64,000 nt of DNA from Branchiostoma floridae (lineage: Eukaryota > Chordata > Leptocardii > Amphioxiformes > Branchiostomatidae). The notes under the pieces were generated by a model, which was not told the origin of the DNA, did no database searches, and saw only the letters and a list, made by a program, of their open reading frames with translations. The stretch covers positions 19,919,712 to 19,983,711 of the forward strand of contig NC_049988.1 of the NCBI RefSeq assembly GCF_000003815.2. Reading direction: 5' to 3'. Made by a program: the position numbers and the translations under genes. Of the stretch, positions 23,335 through 35,353 are shown piece after piece; within the stretch, counting starts at the first letter, position 1, and the number at the start of each line of letters is the position of its first letter.

Positions 23335-25110
23335 AAGTCTCCAACGCTAATCCGAGCACCGCTGGGCGAAGACCATTACGAAAATGTGACTGATTTGTTT
23401 AACGCGCTCCAACAATAGCTCGGAATCCCTGAGCAATGCTACAATGCTGACGGCTTCTATTGAAGCTAAACTACCATCTTTCAGACTTGGCTCTTCTTTT
23501 TATAGACGAAGAGATGATGTTTGACATTTGCAATCCCAGGATCTCTCACAAACAGATATCATCAAATGGTTATCCTAGCCTTGGAGAATACCCGAATGGT
23601 GAGCAGTAGTCTTACACTGACTAGACTGTTAGATTTACCCACCAACGCCAACGGGAATTCCTGAAAGGGAAGTCTTATATCTAATCCTAGCACTGTCGGG
23701 CACAGACCATCAATAAAATCTGACAGATTTGTTTAATGTACTCCGGACACCCTTGAGTATTGCCGTAACGCTATCTGCTGCAGTATCTATCAGTTTCGAT
23801 TATCGATACAAACATCTCTTTTAAGTTTTAACTATCTTTTCCAGTTCTATCAATTATCTCTAAAATATAAATGTTTTGCCGTTAGAGACTTTTGCAGCCC
23901 TTACGAATAGTCAAAAGGAGATATTTCATGGATAAGTTTCATACAGTAACAACTACCCCCCCCCCCCCCCACGGGTTCTACCAAAGGGAGGTCTCACTCT
24001 ACTCCGAAGTTTCGTCGTCTAATCCGGGCACGGTGAGGCCATCAATACAATATGACAGATTTGTTTAATGTACTCCGGACACTGTTGAGTGTTGCCTTTA
24101 CACTTCCTGTTGCTTGTGCTGCTTACTTTGCTTGTAGAGCTGAACTGTACTACCTCATACTCTTCTGGGAAAGAAGTTCAGATAGTCTAAACATACATCT
24201 CTTTTAAAAGATCTATGGGTAGATAACCTTCAAAGTTTCTTCAGATGTCTTTCTAGCCACGTTGATTGTCTTTAAAAGATAATAGAATTCCCTAAATATA
24301 CTGCAGCTTTTAAGAATAGTTGAGAGGAGATGGAATCATGCAGTAACATTTTGGGAGTTCTTACTTTACATCGAATTTTCGTCGTCTAATCCTTGCACTG
24401 TGGGGCACACTTCATCAATAAAATATGACAGATTTGTTAAATGTACTCCGGACACCCCTGAGTATTGTTTTTACGCTTCCTGTTGCTTGTAGAGCTGAAC
24501 TGTACTACATGTACCTCATACTCTTCTGGAAAAGAAGTTCAGATAGTCTAAACACTTTGAGACTTTAATCCTGGCACTGTGGGGCACAGACCAGCAATGA
24601 AATATATGACAGTTTTGTTTAATGTACTTCGGTCACCCTTGAGTATTAGTATATCACTACCTGCTGCTTGTATAGCTGAACTGTATTATCTTATACTTAC
24701 TGTTCTTCTTCGAGGAAAAAAGGTGATAGTTCAGACATGTCTTTGAAAAGATCTATGGATAGAAAACACTTTCTTTAAATATATTTTCAGTCATATCAAT
24801 CATCTTGTAAAAGACTATTAAAATGCCTGAAAATATTCTACGTCCTTTAAGAATATTAGACAAAAGACGATAGGAAGTTTTAGAATATCATACAGTCAAA
24901 TCTTTCCCCTCGTGGGTTGCACCAACTGGAGTTCTTACTTTTCATCAAAATTTCGTCGTCTAATTCTAGCACTGTGGGGCACAGACCATTAAGGAAAGAT
25001 GACGGATTTGTTAAATACATTCCAGCAAGAGCCGGAAGACCCCGCGAGTATTATCCAGGCGCTATCTGTCGCCCGAGCCGAGAAAAGGTCGCAGTGTTGA
25101 CGCCCACAGT
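23335..25110 (+). repeat. Six-copy degenerate array of a leader-plus-ATG block
   Basis: Each unit has TCGTCTAATCC-like sequence, GCACTGTGGGGCACAGACCA (variants), then ATGACAGATTTGTTTAATGT or similar, with the GATTTGTT block at about 23391, 23725, 24057, 24430, 24611 and 25004. Spacing is irregular (181-393 bp). Read from the ATG, the later units begin MTDL(L/F)N and then diverge. The last unit gives MTDLLNTFQQEPEDPASIIQ and continues to codon 33 before a stop. The first unit, without an ATG, gives TDLFNALQQ before a stop. The array resembles serial duplication of a 5' UTR plus first coding exon, most copies of which have decayed. Confidence 0.7.
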
Positions 25111-25168
25111 GAGTCCCTGGTGTTCGATACTACAGGACCTGTGTGGCACAAATCTATCAACGCGTAAA

Positions 25169-25412
25169 GGTGGCATCACACTGCGCCTGGGGCACCGGTG
25201 CGGCACTTCGGGGTCCGTTCACTGCGACATTGATGTGTTATTCTCGCCGACTTTTGTGATTTTGAAATTGCGTAAATACGTAAAGGTATGACTTCGAAGG
25301 CAACAAAATACACACAACGTAAGAAAATTCGTTCTTTATCTCTGAAATCCGTCAAGTATTGTTAAAACCCCGCAGTGCCGCACCGGTGCCCCAAGTACAG
25401 GGAGATACCACC
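25169..25412. mobile_element. MITE family B, copy 2 (both ends present)
   Basis: The left end GGTGGCATCACACTGCGCCT continues into GGGGCACCGGTGCGGCACT. The right end AGTGCCGCACCGGTGCCCCA continues to GGGAGATACCACC. The arms are about 40 bp. The interior encodes nothing and matches copy 1 in the same orientation and copy 3 inverted. Confidence 0.9.
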
Positions 25413-25553
25413 CTAAGTGTGGATGTACAACACGGGTACTCAACACACCCGCCACACGGCAAGGAAGCAATTACGCCCGTCGTATAATTAAGGTATGGTG
25501 TCCCGTGTGTCCCAAATGTGTCAGGAGAGAGACATTAACATGGTTGCGGTGTA

Positions 25554-25972
25554 NNNNNNNNNNNNNNNNNNNNNNNNNNNNNNNNNNNNNNNNNNNNNNN
25601 NNNNNNNNNNNNNNNNNNNNNNNNNNNNNNNNNNNNNNNNNNNNNNNNNNNNNNNNNNNNNNNNNNNNNNNNNNNNNNNNNNNNNNNNNNNNNNNNNNNN
25701 NNNNNNNNNNNNNNNNNNNNNNNNNNNNNNNNNNNNNNNNNNNNNNNNNNNNNNNNNNNNNNNNNNNNNNNNNNNNNNNNNNNNNNNNNNNNNNNNNNNN
25801 NNNNNNNNNNNNNNNNNNNNNNNNNNNNNNNNNNNNNNNNNNNNNNNNNNNNNNNNNNNNNNNNNNNNNNNNNNNNNNNNNNNNNNNNNNNNNNNNNNNN
25901 NNNNNNNNNNNNNNNNNNNNNNNNNNNNNNNNNNNNNNNNNNNNNNNNNNNNNNNNNNNNNNNNNNNNNNNN
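25554..25972. other. Assembly gap (419 N)
   Basis: The open frames that span this gap are products of the N run and are not genes. Confidence 1.
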
Positions 25973-26396
25973 TTTTAATGGATTTGTGTATCATCCATTT
26001 CATAGTTAGAATATCATAAAAATATAATAGATGACTGAAAAGGCAGGAAGACGCGTAGATGAAAGAACAAGACAATTGCAATGTCATTACAAACTTTTTG
26101 ACCGATCCGTCAACTTTTACATCGCATGAGGTGTATTTCATTTCTTATTCTAGCCTCACAGTGGCATTTTCGCATGTATGCATTTTTACAGTGACTGTGA
26201 CGAATACGTATCGTTGGGGTATTTGTGCTTCAGACCCTAGCTTATAATGCGTAGTTGCCTCGCGTAGTTATGCTGAAGTGGCAGGGTATACTTTTACAGT
26301 GAGAGGTTAGTTGCACTTCTCCTTTGCGTGCTCCTGACACTTTCGCAAACACGGGACCCATATGTGTGACCCTTCCGACGTAAAATATGATTCCCG

Positions 26397-27105
26397 GACA
26401 GGCAAAACTGCATAGCAAGAGATATCAATATAGGAATGTGTTATATTGTGATTCATCATTATCCAGAAACTAGAGTAGTGGCCATGAACCATTTCTCAGA
26501 TTACACGTCCACTATAGACCCAATAGATATGCCATACAAAGGATTGAACCGGGCTCTCCTAGTTACCAACTTTTTGGAATCAGGAGCTTAACTACAAGGC
26601 TACGTATTACTGGTTAAGCTACATCCAATTGTTCAGGTGTAAGGTGACAGAATAATGTCGACGTTTGCAGCCATCTTTGTGCGGTGGTTCAATGACAGAT
26701 TGGATAAAACGAGTCAGGTTTCTGCCTGTACGCCAATTAGAGCTGGAAGCTGAAGGCATTTATCAATCTAACTATCTGGAAAATGTGTTCGGTTCATGGC
26801 CACTTCTCTACGTACTACCAGCAGTTAAGCTACCGGTACATACTTCCAATTGTTTAGGTGTAGGGTGACAGAATAATGTCGACGTTTGCAGCCATTATTG
26901 TGCAGCGGTTCAATGACATATTCATGGTAAACCGAGTCAGGCCTCTTTCTCTACGTCAATTAGAGCTAAAACACGACAGGATGCAATCTAAGTATCCGGC
27001 GAAGGTGTTCGGTTCATGGCCACTACTCTAGTTTCTGGATAATGGCGAATCACAATATGACACATGCCTATACTGATATTGCCTTGCTGTAAAGATTTGC
27101 CTGTC
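26397..27105. mobile_element. 0.7-kb non-autonomous element with about 95-bp inverted repeats
   Basis: The left arm (26397-26490, GACAGGCAAAACTGC to GTAGTGGCCATGAACC) is mirrored by the right arm (27011-27105, GGTTCATGGCCACTAC to TTTGCCTGTC). The inner 75 bp of the arms match at nearly every base. The interior holds a 220-bp tandem duplication (GACAGAATAATGTCGACGTT at 26646 and 26866) and a tRNA-like segment. No transposase frame is visible and the superfamily is unknown. Confidence 0.85.
26535..26610 (-). repeat. tRNA-derived segment inside the inverted-repeat element
   Basis: The minus strand shows GTAGCCTTGTAGTTAAG in the A-box position and CCCGGTTCAATCC in the B-box position. The middle part, CTGATTCCAAA and AGTTGGTAAC, is shared with the SINE-like fragment at 10565-10695. 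It is too degenerate to be a functional tRNA gene. Confidence 0.45.
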
Positions 27106-27810
27106 TTGGACTAATTGCGCTCCTAGCGTCCCCACAGCTAGAGCGTGTGTTACTGCTTTCTGTTACGTTGACGTAAAATACAACTATCCTGTTCATAGCC
27201 TGTTCAAGAGTTTTTACTACATGTTCGTCATCCAGAAAGATTACTAGCCTTCTTAGATAAGCTCAGGTTATTGTAAGCATCTTTTAATCTGAGTTTCTAC
27301 TTTTCAGTCAATCCTATAGTTTTTTTCTTTCGTAGTGCTATATCTTTTGTCTCTCGGAATAATCTGTTTTTAATCCGTGGGTTGGAATGCCAACTTGTAA
27401 GTGACTGGCTATAACGTGTGTAAGTCCCAATGTGATAAGAAATTCATAAGGAGAAATCCCATTACTTTAATCCAAAGAACACACAATGACAACACCGGCC
27501 AGACTAGTGATATATGTAGTACATAAAACCTGGCCGCCTGTGAGACCGAATGTACCGTCTGATGCCGCGATTTGCAACGAAATTGCCATATAAGGCAGTA
27601 TTGGCTAATTAACTCTTTGATTGCCTCGCAGCATTGCCGACTCGGGCCCCGGTGAGTTGAGCACAGTTGATGGAGTTTATCAGACTGATACACTTTGCTA
27701 CGAGGCGGAAAATAGAACGAGTTTTCTGACTCCATTTGAGCAAATTGGAAAAAAATATAAAAGTGCTACTCTGGAGTAAGTCTTTGGACACCCAATGAAA
27801 ACAGCACAAA
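27106..27810. other. No supported feature
   Basis: The open frame 27409-27735 (-) has no domain and runs up to the CA-repeat region. Confidence 0.4.
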
Positions 27811-27886
27811 CGCACACACACACACACACACACAAACACAAACAAACACGGAGATACACACACACACACACTCACAAACACACACA

Positions 27887-27923
<37 letters not shown>

Positions 27924-27953
27924 TCTCTCTCTCTCTCAAACACACACACAGAT

Positions 27954-27984
<31 letters not shown>

Positions 27985-28033
27985 AACACAAACACACAAA
28001 CAAACACAAGCACACGCGCACACATGTGCACAC
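27811..28033. repeat. Compound (CA)n/(CT)n microsatellite
   Basis: About 220 bp of CA, CACAAA and CT repeats. The His/Thr- or Cys/Val-rich open frames across it are simple-sequence products. Confidence 0.98.
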
Positions 28034-30640
28034 TAAGATTTTCCTTGCTCCAACGCTTACAGATTCTAACGCAAATACCAAAGTCTATTTATTGCATTCC
28101 ATAGAACTGTGGAAAAGTGGCAGTCTCGCTGTATCAGAACTCGTTGATGAATCGCACAAGATCATTAGTAGCTTAGGTTAGTAGATACCCGCTTTAGGGG
28201 CCGTCTTACAAACAAACGGCTGACTTAAGACACCAAACCCTTATCTCAGTACCGTCTAGACGTCTGGAGTTTTTGCACGGCGGGACTTACTCAATATCTC
28301 AGTGGGCACCAGAGGATTGCTGCTTTCACGCACGGCAAGAGATATCATTGGTGTATCGATTCAAAGAGCGCAACAGTATAGCAGACATTTTCCGTTCTAC
28401 AGCGTGCATGCGATTTTATCGTGATCCAAATCATTTTTTATCGCTAGGTCATAAAATATGGATATTTCGATCTTTGCATCAAAGTTTATCTCTTTGTTAC
28501 AGGTCTTGGCTTTGGATTGCGACAATTTGTGAAGTTAACAAAGAAACGACGACTCTAAAGAATCTTGTCATCGGTATGCAGGGACCAGGCATATTCGCAT
28601 GGGGCGCTGTTGCGCATAAGTGACAGCAGCTTGAATAATTTCCTCAAGCATGAAGTTTTAGGCTGAAAAAATTTTGGGTGGGCAGTGGAGTCACATAGCT
28701 TCCAGTTAGAATTTTCTGTAGCCTGCTTCCTATTGAGGTAAAAACATTGCTTCTAATGACGAATAAATGTATCTATGCATGAGGACACTTAGTGTCCTCA
28801 TGCATGTCAGTTTACTCTATTCAACTTTATTCGGTCACAATAGAGCTTTGGCCAGCCTAAAAGAAGTTACAGAAAAAAAGATAATCCGTCTGCCTACCGA
28901 CCCTAATTGTTTTCAGGGCTGAAACAGGAAACACATACTTTTTTTCTAGGCGGCCTTAGTGCCTTTCCGAAGCACTGCGTTGGTGGCACATCAGGAAATT
29001 CAAACCAAAGGGGTTCGGGCCCTACCAGTTACAGGGCGCTTCTAATTAGAAGTTCTCCGGAGTTCCCAGCGTCCCCGGGCGCTTCTGTCGTAACTTTTGT
29101 TTGTTTATTTTTCCCTGGGGGGTCCCTTTGATTCAGACATATCGGGAATATTGATTTAAGAATGTAATTTCGCAGCAGCGCGGATGACATTTGCTCCACC
29201 ATATGTTTCTGCTTGCTTCAGATCAATGAGAAACTGTAACAGGATTCCGCTTATCTTCTCAATAAATTCCATTGATTAACTTCTCACAGACAAAACGCCT
29301 CAGGTGGAAAATTTGCTCACTTTGATGAGGCGGGGGGCTGTAAAATGCTCCTTTGTTTCGAGATTGGGATACCATTTATTATGAAATCCTCCCAGTGATT
29401 GATTTCTGTACGTTAATAAAATGGAGAGGATGCTAAGATGATGTAGCTATTGTCATGAGTTGTAATAAGTTGTGTTGTCGATAATGTATTTAATGTGTAT
29501 GTGTTAGAGCAAATTATGAATTTTTCCACATATGTGTCTTGCCTTCCCCTTTATATATATTTAGAAGAAAAAAGAATACGGCAGCTTTATTTCTTAATGG
29601 ATTATTAAGATTTTGGTTTGGCACTTTAGCTTTCAATTTTTTTAATGCTGACGTAGAATCTAATATCTTGAAGCGTAACTAGTCATGGAATCAGACTCCA
29701 TTTTGCATGTGATGCATCACTAAGTCAAAATTATGACTGAGCGATTTTCACGGAATGCAGAATTGCACCAAAGCAAATAAAATGTAGAAGTCAACGTTCA
29801 AGGTTAGGTTGGTGAGAAAAGCAAATTGGAGGGGTGAAGGAACAGTCCGTAAGCCTAAGATGATAGCATACTTAATCATCACATCATACAGACAAACTAA
29901 CAATGTATACGTACATGTAGGGCATCTCCATTGCCTGGTCTACAGTTTGTAGTCACGTGACGTCTCCACAGTGCTCCGCGGCCAATTCGTCCATGCAGCT
30001 TACAGTTGCATCAATGTACAGGTCCTGTAATGTATGTGTTGGAAGAGGCAATACTATTAATGGTACTGTTTAATTTTCCGCAAACACATCAACTGGAACA
30101 AAAGATTTACAGAGGGTAAGTGATGCCAGGTATTGCAAAACATATACATTAAGTGTCGCAGTGATAATTCATTAATGTCACGCATCAAATCCCTTTATTG
30201 AGGAAGAAAATATGAGAGGAGTACAATGACATTTAGGATGGTTTAGAGATATACGTGTATGCCGTTTGTGTGCACGTGCGTGTCACGACTTTGTTGTCTC
30301 CTCAAAAGACAAAAAGGTAATACATAAAGGTCAAACTACAAAATTATGTGCTAACTGCCCTTCTTTCTGGCTCGGCATCTTTACAATAAAACTTTATCAT
30401 GCACGTATTCGCTGTATGGAAACAAGTGCTTAGGCCGTTTGCTTCTTGTCTTGGGATTTGCTTTGCAAGTATAATGTAGACCTTCGAGGTTCCAGACAGG
30501 AAACCAGAGGTTGTAGTGTACGCGTGCGACTTTGGAAATCCATTCCCCAAATGAGGTCGCCCCTTGTCTCTACAGGTAGGTGGATCTTATCAGGCGCAGT
30601 GATCTATCATATCAGTGGGGGGTGCTCCGGCCTGACCTCT
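28034..30640. other. No supported gene
   Basis: The longest frame, 28273-28623 (+, 116 codons), has no recognised motif and no repeat partner. A 30-bp hairpin, TGCATGAGGACACT-(TA)-AGTGTCCTCATGCA, lies at about 28777-28806. Confidence 0.4.
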
Positions 30641-30644
30641 GACC

Positions 30645-31080
30645 CTGCCTGTTCATCGCTTTCCTACAAAACCGGGTCGGGTGCTGACCCGAGAAGCAGC
30701 GCTACAGACCTTCGCTAAGCCCGCAGTCTATCTTTAATACAGTTGGCATGGAGTCAAATACTTTCCGTACAACTAACGTGCATTTACCAGTCGCTTTATC
30801 ATAGGCCTGTACTAACCTCCGAAAATATTGGGTTATGGCCCGAGAAGCAGCGCTCCGGAACTTCGCTAAGCCTGCAGTATATCTTTTCTTCCGTTGACAT
30901 GGAATCAAAATAGTTTCCATACAACTAACGCCCATTTATCAGTCGTTGTGCTAAAGTTCTGGGCTAACTTCCCCAAAGTCTTGGGTTGTGACCCAGCCAT
31001 TGGCACAACAGACCTTTCTCCTAGTCCGCAGTAGCTTTCAATCTTCAAGGTTTATGAATTAATGCCGTACAAATTTGCCT
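30645..31080. repeat. Tandem array, about 152-bp unit, three copies
   Basis: CCCGAGAAGCAGCGCT starts at 30688 and 30839, with a diverged CCCAGCCATTGGCAC at 30992. Each is followed by (A/T)CGCTAAGCC(C/T)GCAGT-like sequence, CATGGA(G/A)TCAAA in the first two, and ACAACTAACG in the first two. Confidence 0.85.
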
Positions 31081-31880
31081 ATTCATCACATGTGGTAGAT
31101 ACGAACTACGTATATATAGTGTTTAGGCTGCTAAGTGGTTTTCCTCTCATTCTTGGCAAGGATTGAAGGCAAAAACTCTTTGCCATAATTCAAAACACAG
31201 CTGTGATACTTTAAAAACAAACGATCCGGCTGTAGTTTTGAAAAAAAATCAGATAATATATACTGATGTTCGATTCTTACCTCTTGTCATCAACTATAAA
31301 ATACTTTATATGAATTTGCATTATATTAGCTATGCTTGAAAAAGTGTGAAACGTTAACCTCTATATTGAGTGGTGTCGATTCATATGCAGAATAAATGCA
31401 CGCGTATGTAAGGCCATCTTAAGGTATGTGACCATGAGCGGATGATTATATCGATATCTACAGTCGACTTGTGCTACTGTAACTAAAACAAGTGCTTTTA
31501 AAAAGCTGGCATTTTGCCAATGTTTGCGTGTGTGAACGTTTTTTTTCTTTCTAGTTATTAGAATGTCATATAAATAGAACAGAGTAACTAAACCTGATAT
31601 TGGCGCATGGAGAGATTCACATATGTGCCTGAACTGCAGCAGATCTAGACGCCACCTGTTAAAATTTGCGTGAACTGCAGCAAATTTCACTACACATTGC
31701 CTGTTTTTGAGTGAGCTCTGTTGCGGGGCATTTTTTAATTTTTTTTTTTTTTTTCTATTCGGCAAAAAAACGAAGCGGCGAATCCGTTAACCAAAGAAAT
31801 AAATTGGTGTGGCCAAATGGATGTAAAAATTAGTATTTAAATGGATGTAAAAAAGAAAAAAAAAAAAGTTAAAAAAAATG
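31081..31880. other. No supported gene; A/T runs
   Basis: Poly-T near 31732-31754 and poly-A runs near 31851-31879. CTGCAGCA is repeated at 31635 and 31675. Nothing else is recognised. Confidence 0.4.
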
Positions 31881-31951
31881 TACCTCCCCGGATTCGAACC
31901 GGGTGTATTGGTTTAGAATGCGTGAACTTTACCACTGCGCTAATGCGACAT
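31880..31951 (-). tRNA. tRNA-like gene, probably a pseudogene or SINE head
   Basis: The minus strand has a perfect A box (TAGCGCAGTGG), a perfect B box (GGTTCGAATCC) inside a five-pair T stem (CCCGG/CCGGG), and a following T8 terminator. The acceptor stem pairs at only about four of seven positions and the D stem is poor. The anticodon stem pairs at four of five, and a seven-base loop CTAAACC would give anticodon AAA with a pyrimidine at position 37. Pol III could still read it, but it is unlikely to be a working tRNA. Confidence 0.5.
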
Positions 31952-32129
31952 GATGAGGAAATGCCTGTTTTAACAGGTATACAAATGTTTGGCATGGATT
32001 GAACAGGTCCGTTCATCTCAACATCTCAACATCACAACATCACAACATCACAACGGCGACTACACTGGCCAGAAGGCATTTTGCGACTGCAAGTCGCAAA
32101 ATGCAAAAAAAAGTCTGAATCTTATTACC

Positions 32130-32965
32130 ATTATACCTAAGCCCAAACTTAACTCCATCGTTTTCAAGTGCATGACATAGAAGTTGATCTAGCGGCAGGC
32201 ATGAGAGGGCTCGCTCCTTACGTTGAGTTATGGCGGCCACCGAAGCGATCTGACCCGGAGCGAACCCTCTCCGCTCCCGTAAATGGTGTCGGCACGGCCG
32301 GCTGCCCGCGAACTGGCTCGTACGGTGGAGCACTCGCCGTAATGCAGGGGTATGACAGGCTTCGAAGAGTTTGAAAAGCTTACCTCTTGAAAGGGTATAA
32401 ATTTGCATGTACATGCCTAATATGCCCATTTATAATTTGTTTTAAATTCAAATTTATATTTATATTGTGTTCTGCTGTGGACTTATCAGTGTGCTAGATA
32501 AATGTAACTAAAAAGAAATTGTCATCTCATGACCAGCATATATAGTCCAAACTCTTCTCCATCGTTTTCAAACACATGACATACACATTTGTGTCGGTAC
32601 GTCCGGCTGCCCGCGAACTGGCTCGTACAGTGGAGCACTCGCCGTAATGACAGGCTGCTTCGAAGAGTTTGAAAAGTTTACCTCTTAAAAGGGTATCAAT
32701 TTGCATGTACATGCCTAATATGCACGTGTATGTAAGGTATAGGCCCATTTATAATTTGTTTTAAATTCAAATTTATATCTATATTGTGTTCTGCTGTGGA
32801 ATTATCAGTGTGCTAAATAAATGTAACTAAAAAGAAATTGTCATCTCATGACCAGCATACATAGTCCAAACTCTTCTCCATCGTTTTCAAACACACGACA
32901 TACACATTGAACTTGCGGCAGGCATACCTTTCAGCAGTCGCCGTAAAACAGGGGTATGATGCACC
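32130..32965. repeat. Tandem duplication, about 305-319-bp unit, two and a half copies
   Basis: GCTGCCCGCGAACTGGCTCG starts at 32301 and 32606; TATAATTTGTTTTAAATTCA starts at 32431 and 32750. ACTCTTCTCCATCGTTTTCA starts at 32551 and 32870, with an earlier diverged copy near 32147. A 14-bp insertion (ACGTGTATGTAAGG) in unit 2 explains the two periods. The two main units are nearly identical, so the duplication is recent. Confidence 0.95.
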
Positions 32966-33320
32966 CATCAATCCGGTATGACCAGGGTACGAGATGGTGG
33001 GCTCGATCCCAGGGTACTGTTCGAAAGTCATTTGACGTCATCTGCGCCATGCTGGATTACAGCGTACTACTGTCAATCACACGAATATGCTTAATTCAAT
33101 TACCCGCCAACATGATCGTTGGAGGATTCAAATTATAATTAGTATGACGTCATGGAAATGTCTGTATATAGCAGCGTACGTGCAATCTTTTAATCGCCTG
33201 AAAGGACCATGATAGCACTTTCTTTCGTCCATATTCTTGCCGTGATTACCAAAAGCACTTTCTTAGAGTAATAATTTGTGTCAAGGCAACTTGTGTTCAC
33301 TTTAGAATCTCTGTGCTCGC
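32966..33320. other. No supported feature
   Basis: Sequence between the 319-bp duplication and the LINE fragment. Nothing recognised. Confidence 0.4.
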
Positions 33321-33765
33321 TTCAAATCGACTGACATCGACAACAGGTATCGACGGTCCTCCAGTGTCAGCGAAATGCTTCACGACCTTGAGTGGCCAAC
33401 ACTCCAGGAGAGACGACGGAGGGCCAGACTGGTCAGTTTTTATAAATACCACTCAGGGGAACTGGCTATTAACTGCAAAACGAGTCCCGCTCCACAAGCT
33501 AGAAGTTCGAGATCGACCCATCCCGCAGCATACAAGGTACCGACTAGTAGAACCCAATATAGGCAAAATGCCTTCTTCCCACGTACAACTAGAGACTGGA
33601 ATGGCCTCCCAGCGGAGGTGGCGCTATCGCCATCCTTGTCTATGTTTAAATCCCAAATATAATCTCCCTCAGTCTGCGCAGTGAACCTCTCCATGTTGCC
33701 ACGGCTGCAGAATCCTCAAAAAGATGAGGTTGGCAGCCTAACCGAAAGAAGAAGAAGAAGACATC
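33321..33765 (+). pseudogene. LINE (CR1/L2/Jockey-like) reverse-transcriptase C-terminus, 5'-truncated
   Basis: The plus-strand frame ending at 33662 shows conserved C-terminal LINE blocks in order: SSVSEMLHDLEWPTLQERRR, RARLVSFYK, a divergent linker, then QNAFFPRTTRDWNGLPAEVA and a terminal SLSMFKSQI. These follow the catalytic domain in CR1/L2/Jockey-type retrotransposons. The catalytic core and the 5' end are absent. A short 3' UTR leads to a (GAA)n tail at about 33745-33760, as expected for a LINE 3' end. The fragment itself has no frameshift, so it is probably not very old. Confidence 0.85.
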
Positions 33766-35185
33766 GACTTGGGCCATATATATGGAGGAGGGAAATGCTG
33801 AAAAAGCCGACCGATCTTAGCGAAGATATACGTCGTCCAAGACGCAAAATCACCGCATACTTAGACGGTTGGTATCCTAGTAACATTGTTCACCTACCAC
33901 TATGCTGTTTTCGCCGCTGTAATGTTGGTCTGGTTGAAAAATAATTAGAAGGATGTAAAGAAAGCTCTGGTATTTTCAAATCCCCCGCCATTTTGTGAGG
34001 CATGACCTTATGACCCTACTTGACCCAATGAAAGTACCTGATGATCCAAATATTTCGTCACCATCATAGCTTGTCGCATTTTACACAAGAAGAACCCCCT
34101 AACCGTAGTGTACTGCCTGCACTATCAATTAACGACTCTACCTGATGAGTGTATTTTCCTTTCAACGGACCCGTTTGAATGGACGGTAAGTGATTGCAAG
34201 TGACAACGACATTTGAACCAGTGACATAGTACGAGTGGTATAAGAAGCTGTGTATGAGTATGAGTATGCCCATGGTGATATGCAGTGAATCTAGCATTCT
34301 TGAACATTTCATAACATGTGTGAATATCATTAGTATTGAATAGCAGGCACAAGTTTATTGCTGTGTGTCTTGTCTCAGCACCTCTAGCTCAAGATCTTTT
34401 CAACATATTATGATTTTGGTATGTAACGTTAGGAATTTAGTGATGTCATTGCGATATGTTGCCCCACAGTAGTCTTCTCCGGTATTGCAGCATCATTATA
34501 AGCCGGGTGTTATAGCGTATGATAAAGCTATGGCTATGGTATTAAGAAGTTCCCAACCAGACGCATCATAGCTGCCGGAGGCGTGTCATATTTGATTCTA
34601 AGTTTGCTGTTCAACATGGTGCAAATACCTATGAACTATTAGCATGAAAGTTCATTTGTGTGGTAAATTACTATGAAACAGCTAAACTTAACTTAACAAA
34701 TAAACCAAACAATTGAGTATACTTGGGACACAGTTTTGCCTGACAATCTACTACAGCTTGCAGCACCTATGGAAGAATATGCCTATCATTCTGCTCAATT
34801 ATAAACTTAACAACTTTCTACTATTTACAACCTTCACCTTCCAAAGAAGTACAACAGTACAAGACGCATAGTTACCACAGGGAATATTGATTTACGCATT
34901 ACACAGGATCAAAGAAAACCGTCATTAGACACCTTGAAACCCTACGAAAATGGCACAGATGAATTTACACTATCCAGATTTAAAAGGTGCCAAGGGCGAA
35001 GCGTTAACCTCGAGGGAGAGGCTACTGGTAAAACAACTGCCAGGTCTCACAACAGCAAAGAGGGAGACGATGGAGGAATGCACAACAAATTTGACATTAT
35101 GACTTTGTATTTCAATTTTGCACACAAAGTACAATTTGAAAACGATTTATTAGTAATATTGTACTTGTTACTTCCGCACATGGTA
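33766..35185. other. No supported feature
   Basis: Short frames only (33681-33944, 34064-34330, 34934-35188). No domain is recognised. Confidence 0.4.
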
Positions 35186-35310
35186 TAAGATACTCACCAA
35201 CAAACTTGATATCAGTCCTTTGACCCTTTTCTAGTTAAGATGACCATTTGTTACCGACCTTTCAAAGGGCTAGAATCCATTTTTCTGCCTAATTACTAAC
35301 TACCAGCTCT
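35186..35310. repeat. Dispersed repeat, copy 1 (partner at 39996)
   Basis: GATACTCACCAA, AGTCCT(T/C)TGACC, ACCTTTCAAAGGGCTAGA and TTTTCTGCCTAA occur in the same order here and at 39996-40110. It lies directly next to the palindromic element at 35354. Confidence 0.8.
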
Positions 35311-35353
35311 AACAGTAGGGTCATTAGCCCACGGACCATGTTACATCCTAGAA

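Noticed and set aside
25495-26141. Open frames across the N gap
   Set aside because: Undefined bases hide stops; only short terminal parts are real sequence.
27795-28181. His/Thr-rich and Cys/Val-rich open frames
   Set aside because: Translations of the CA/CT microsatellite.
28273-28623. 116-codon open frame
   Set aside because: No motif, no repeat partner and no flanking splice or polyadenylation signals; kept only as an unannotated stretch.
33681-33944. 87-codon frame with an Arg-rich run after the LINE
   Set aside because: The Arg run is the translated (GAA)n tail in another frame.
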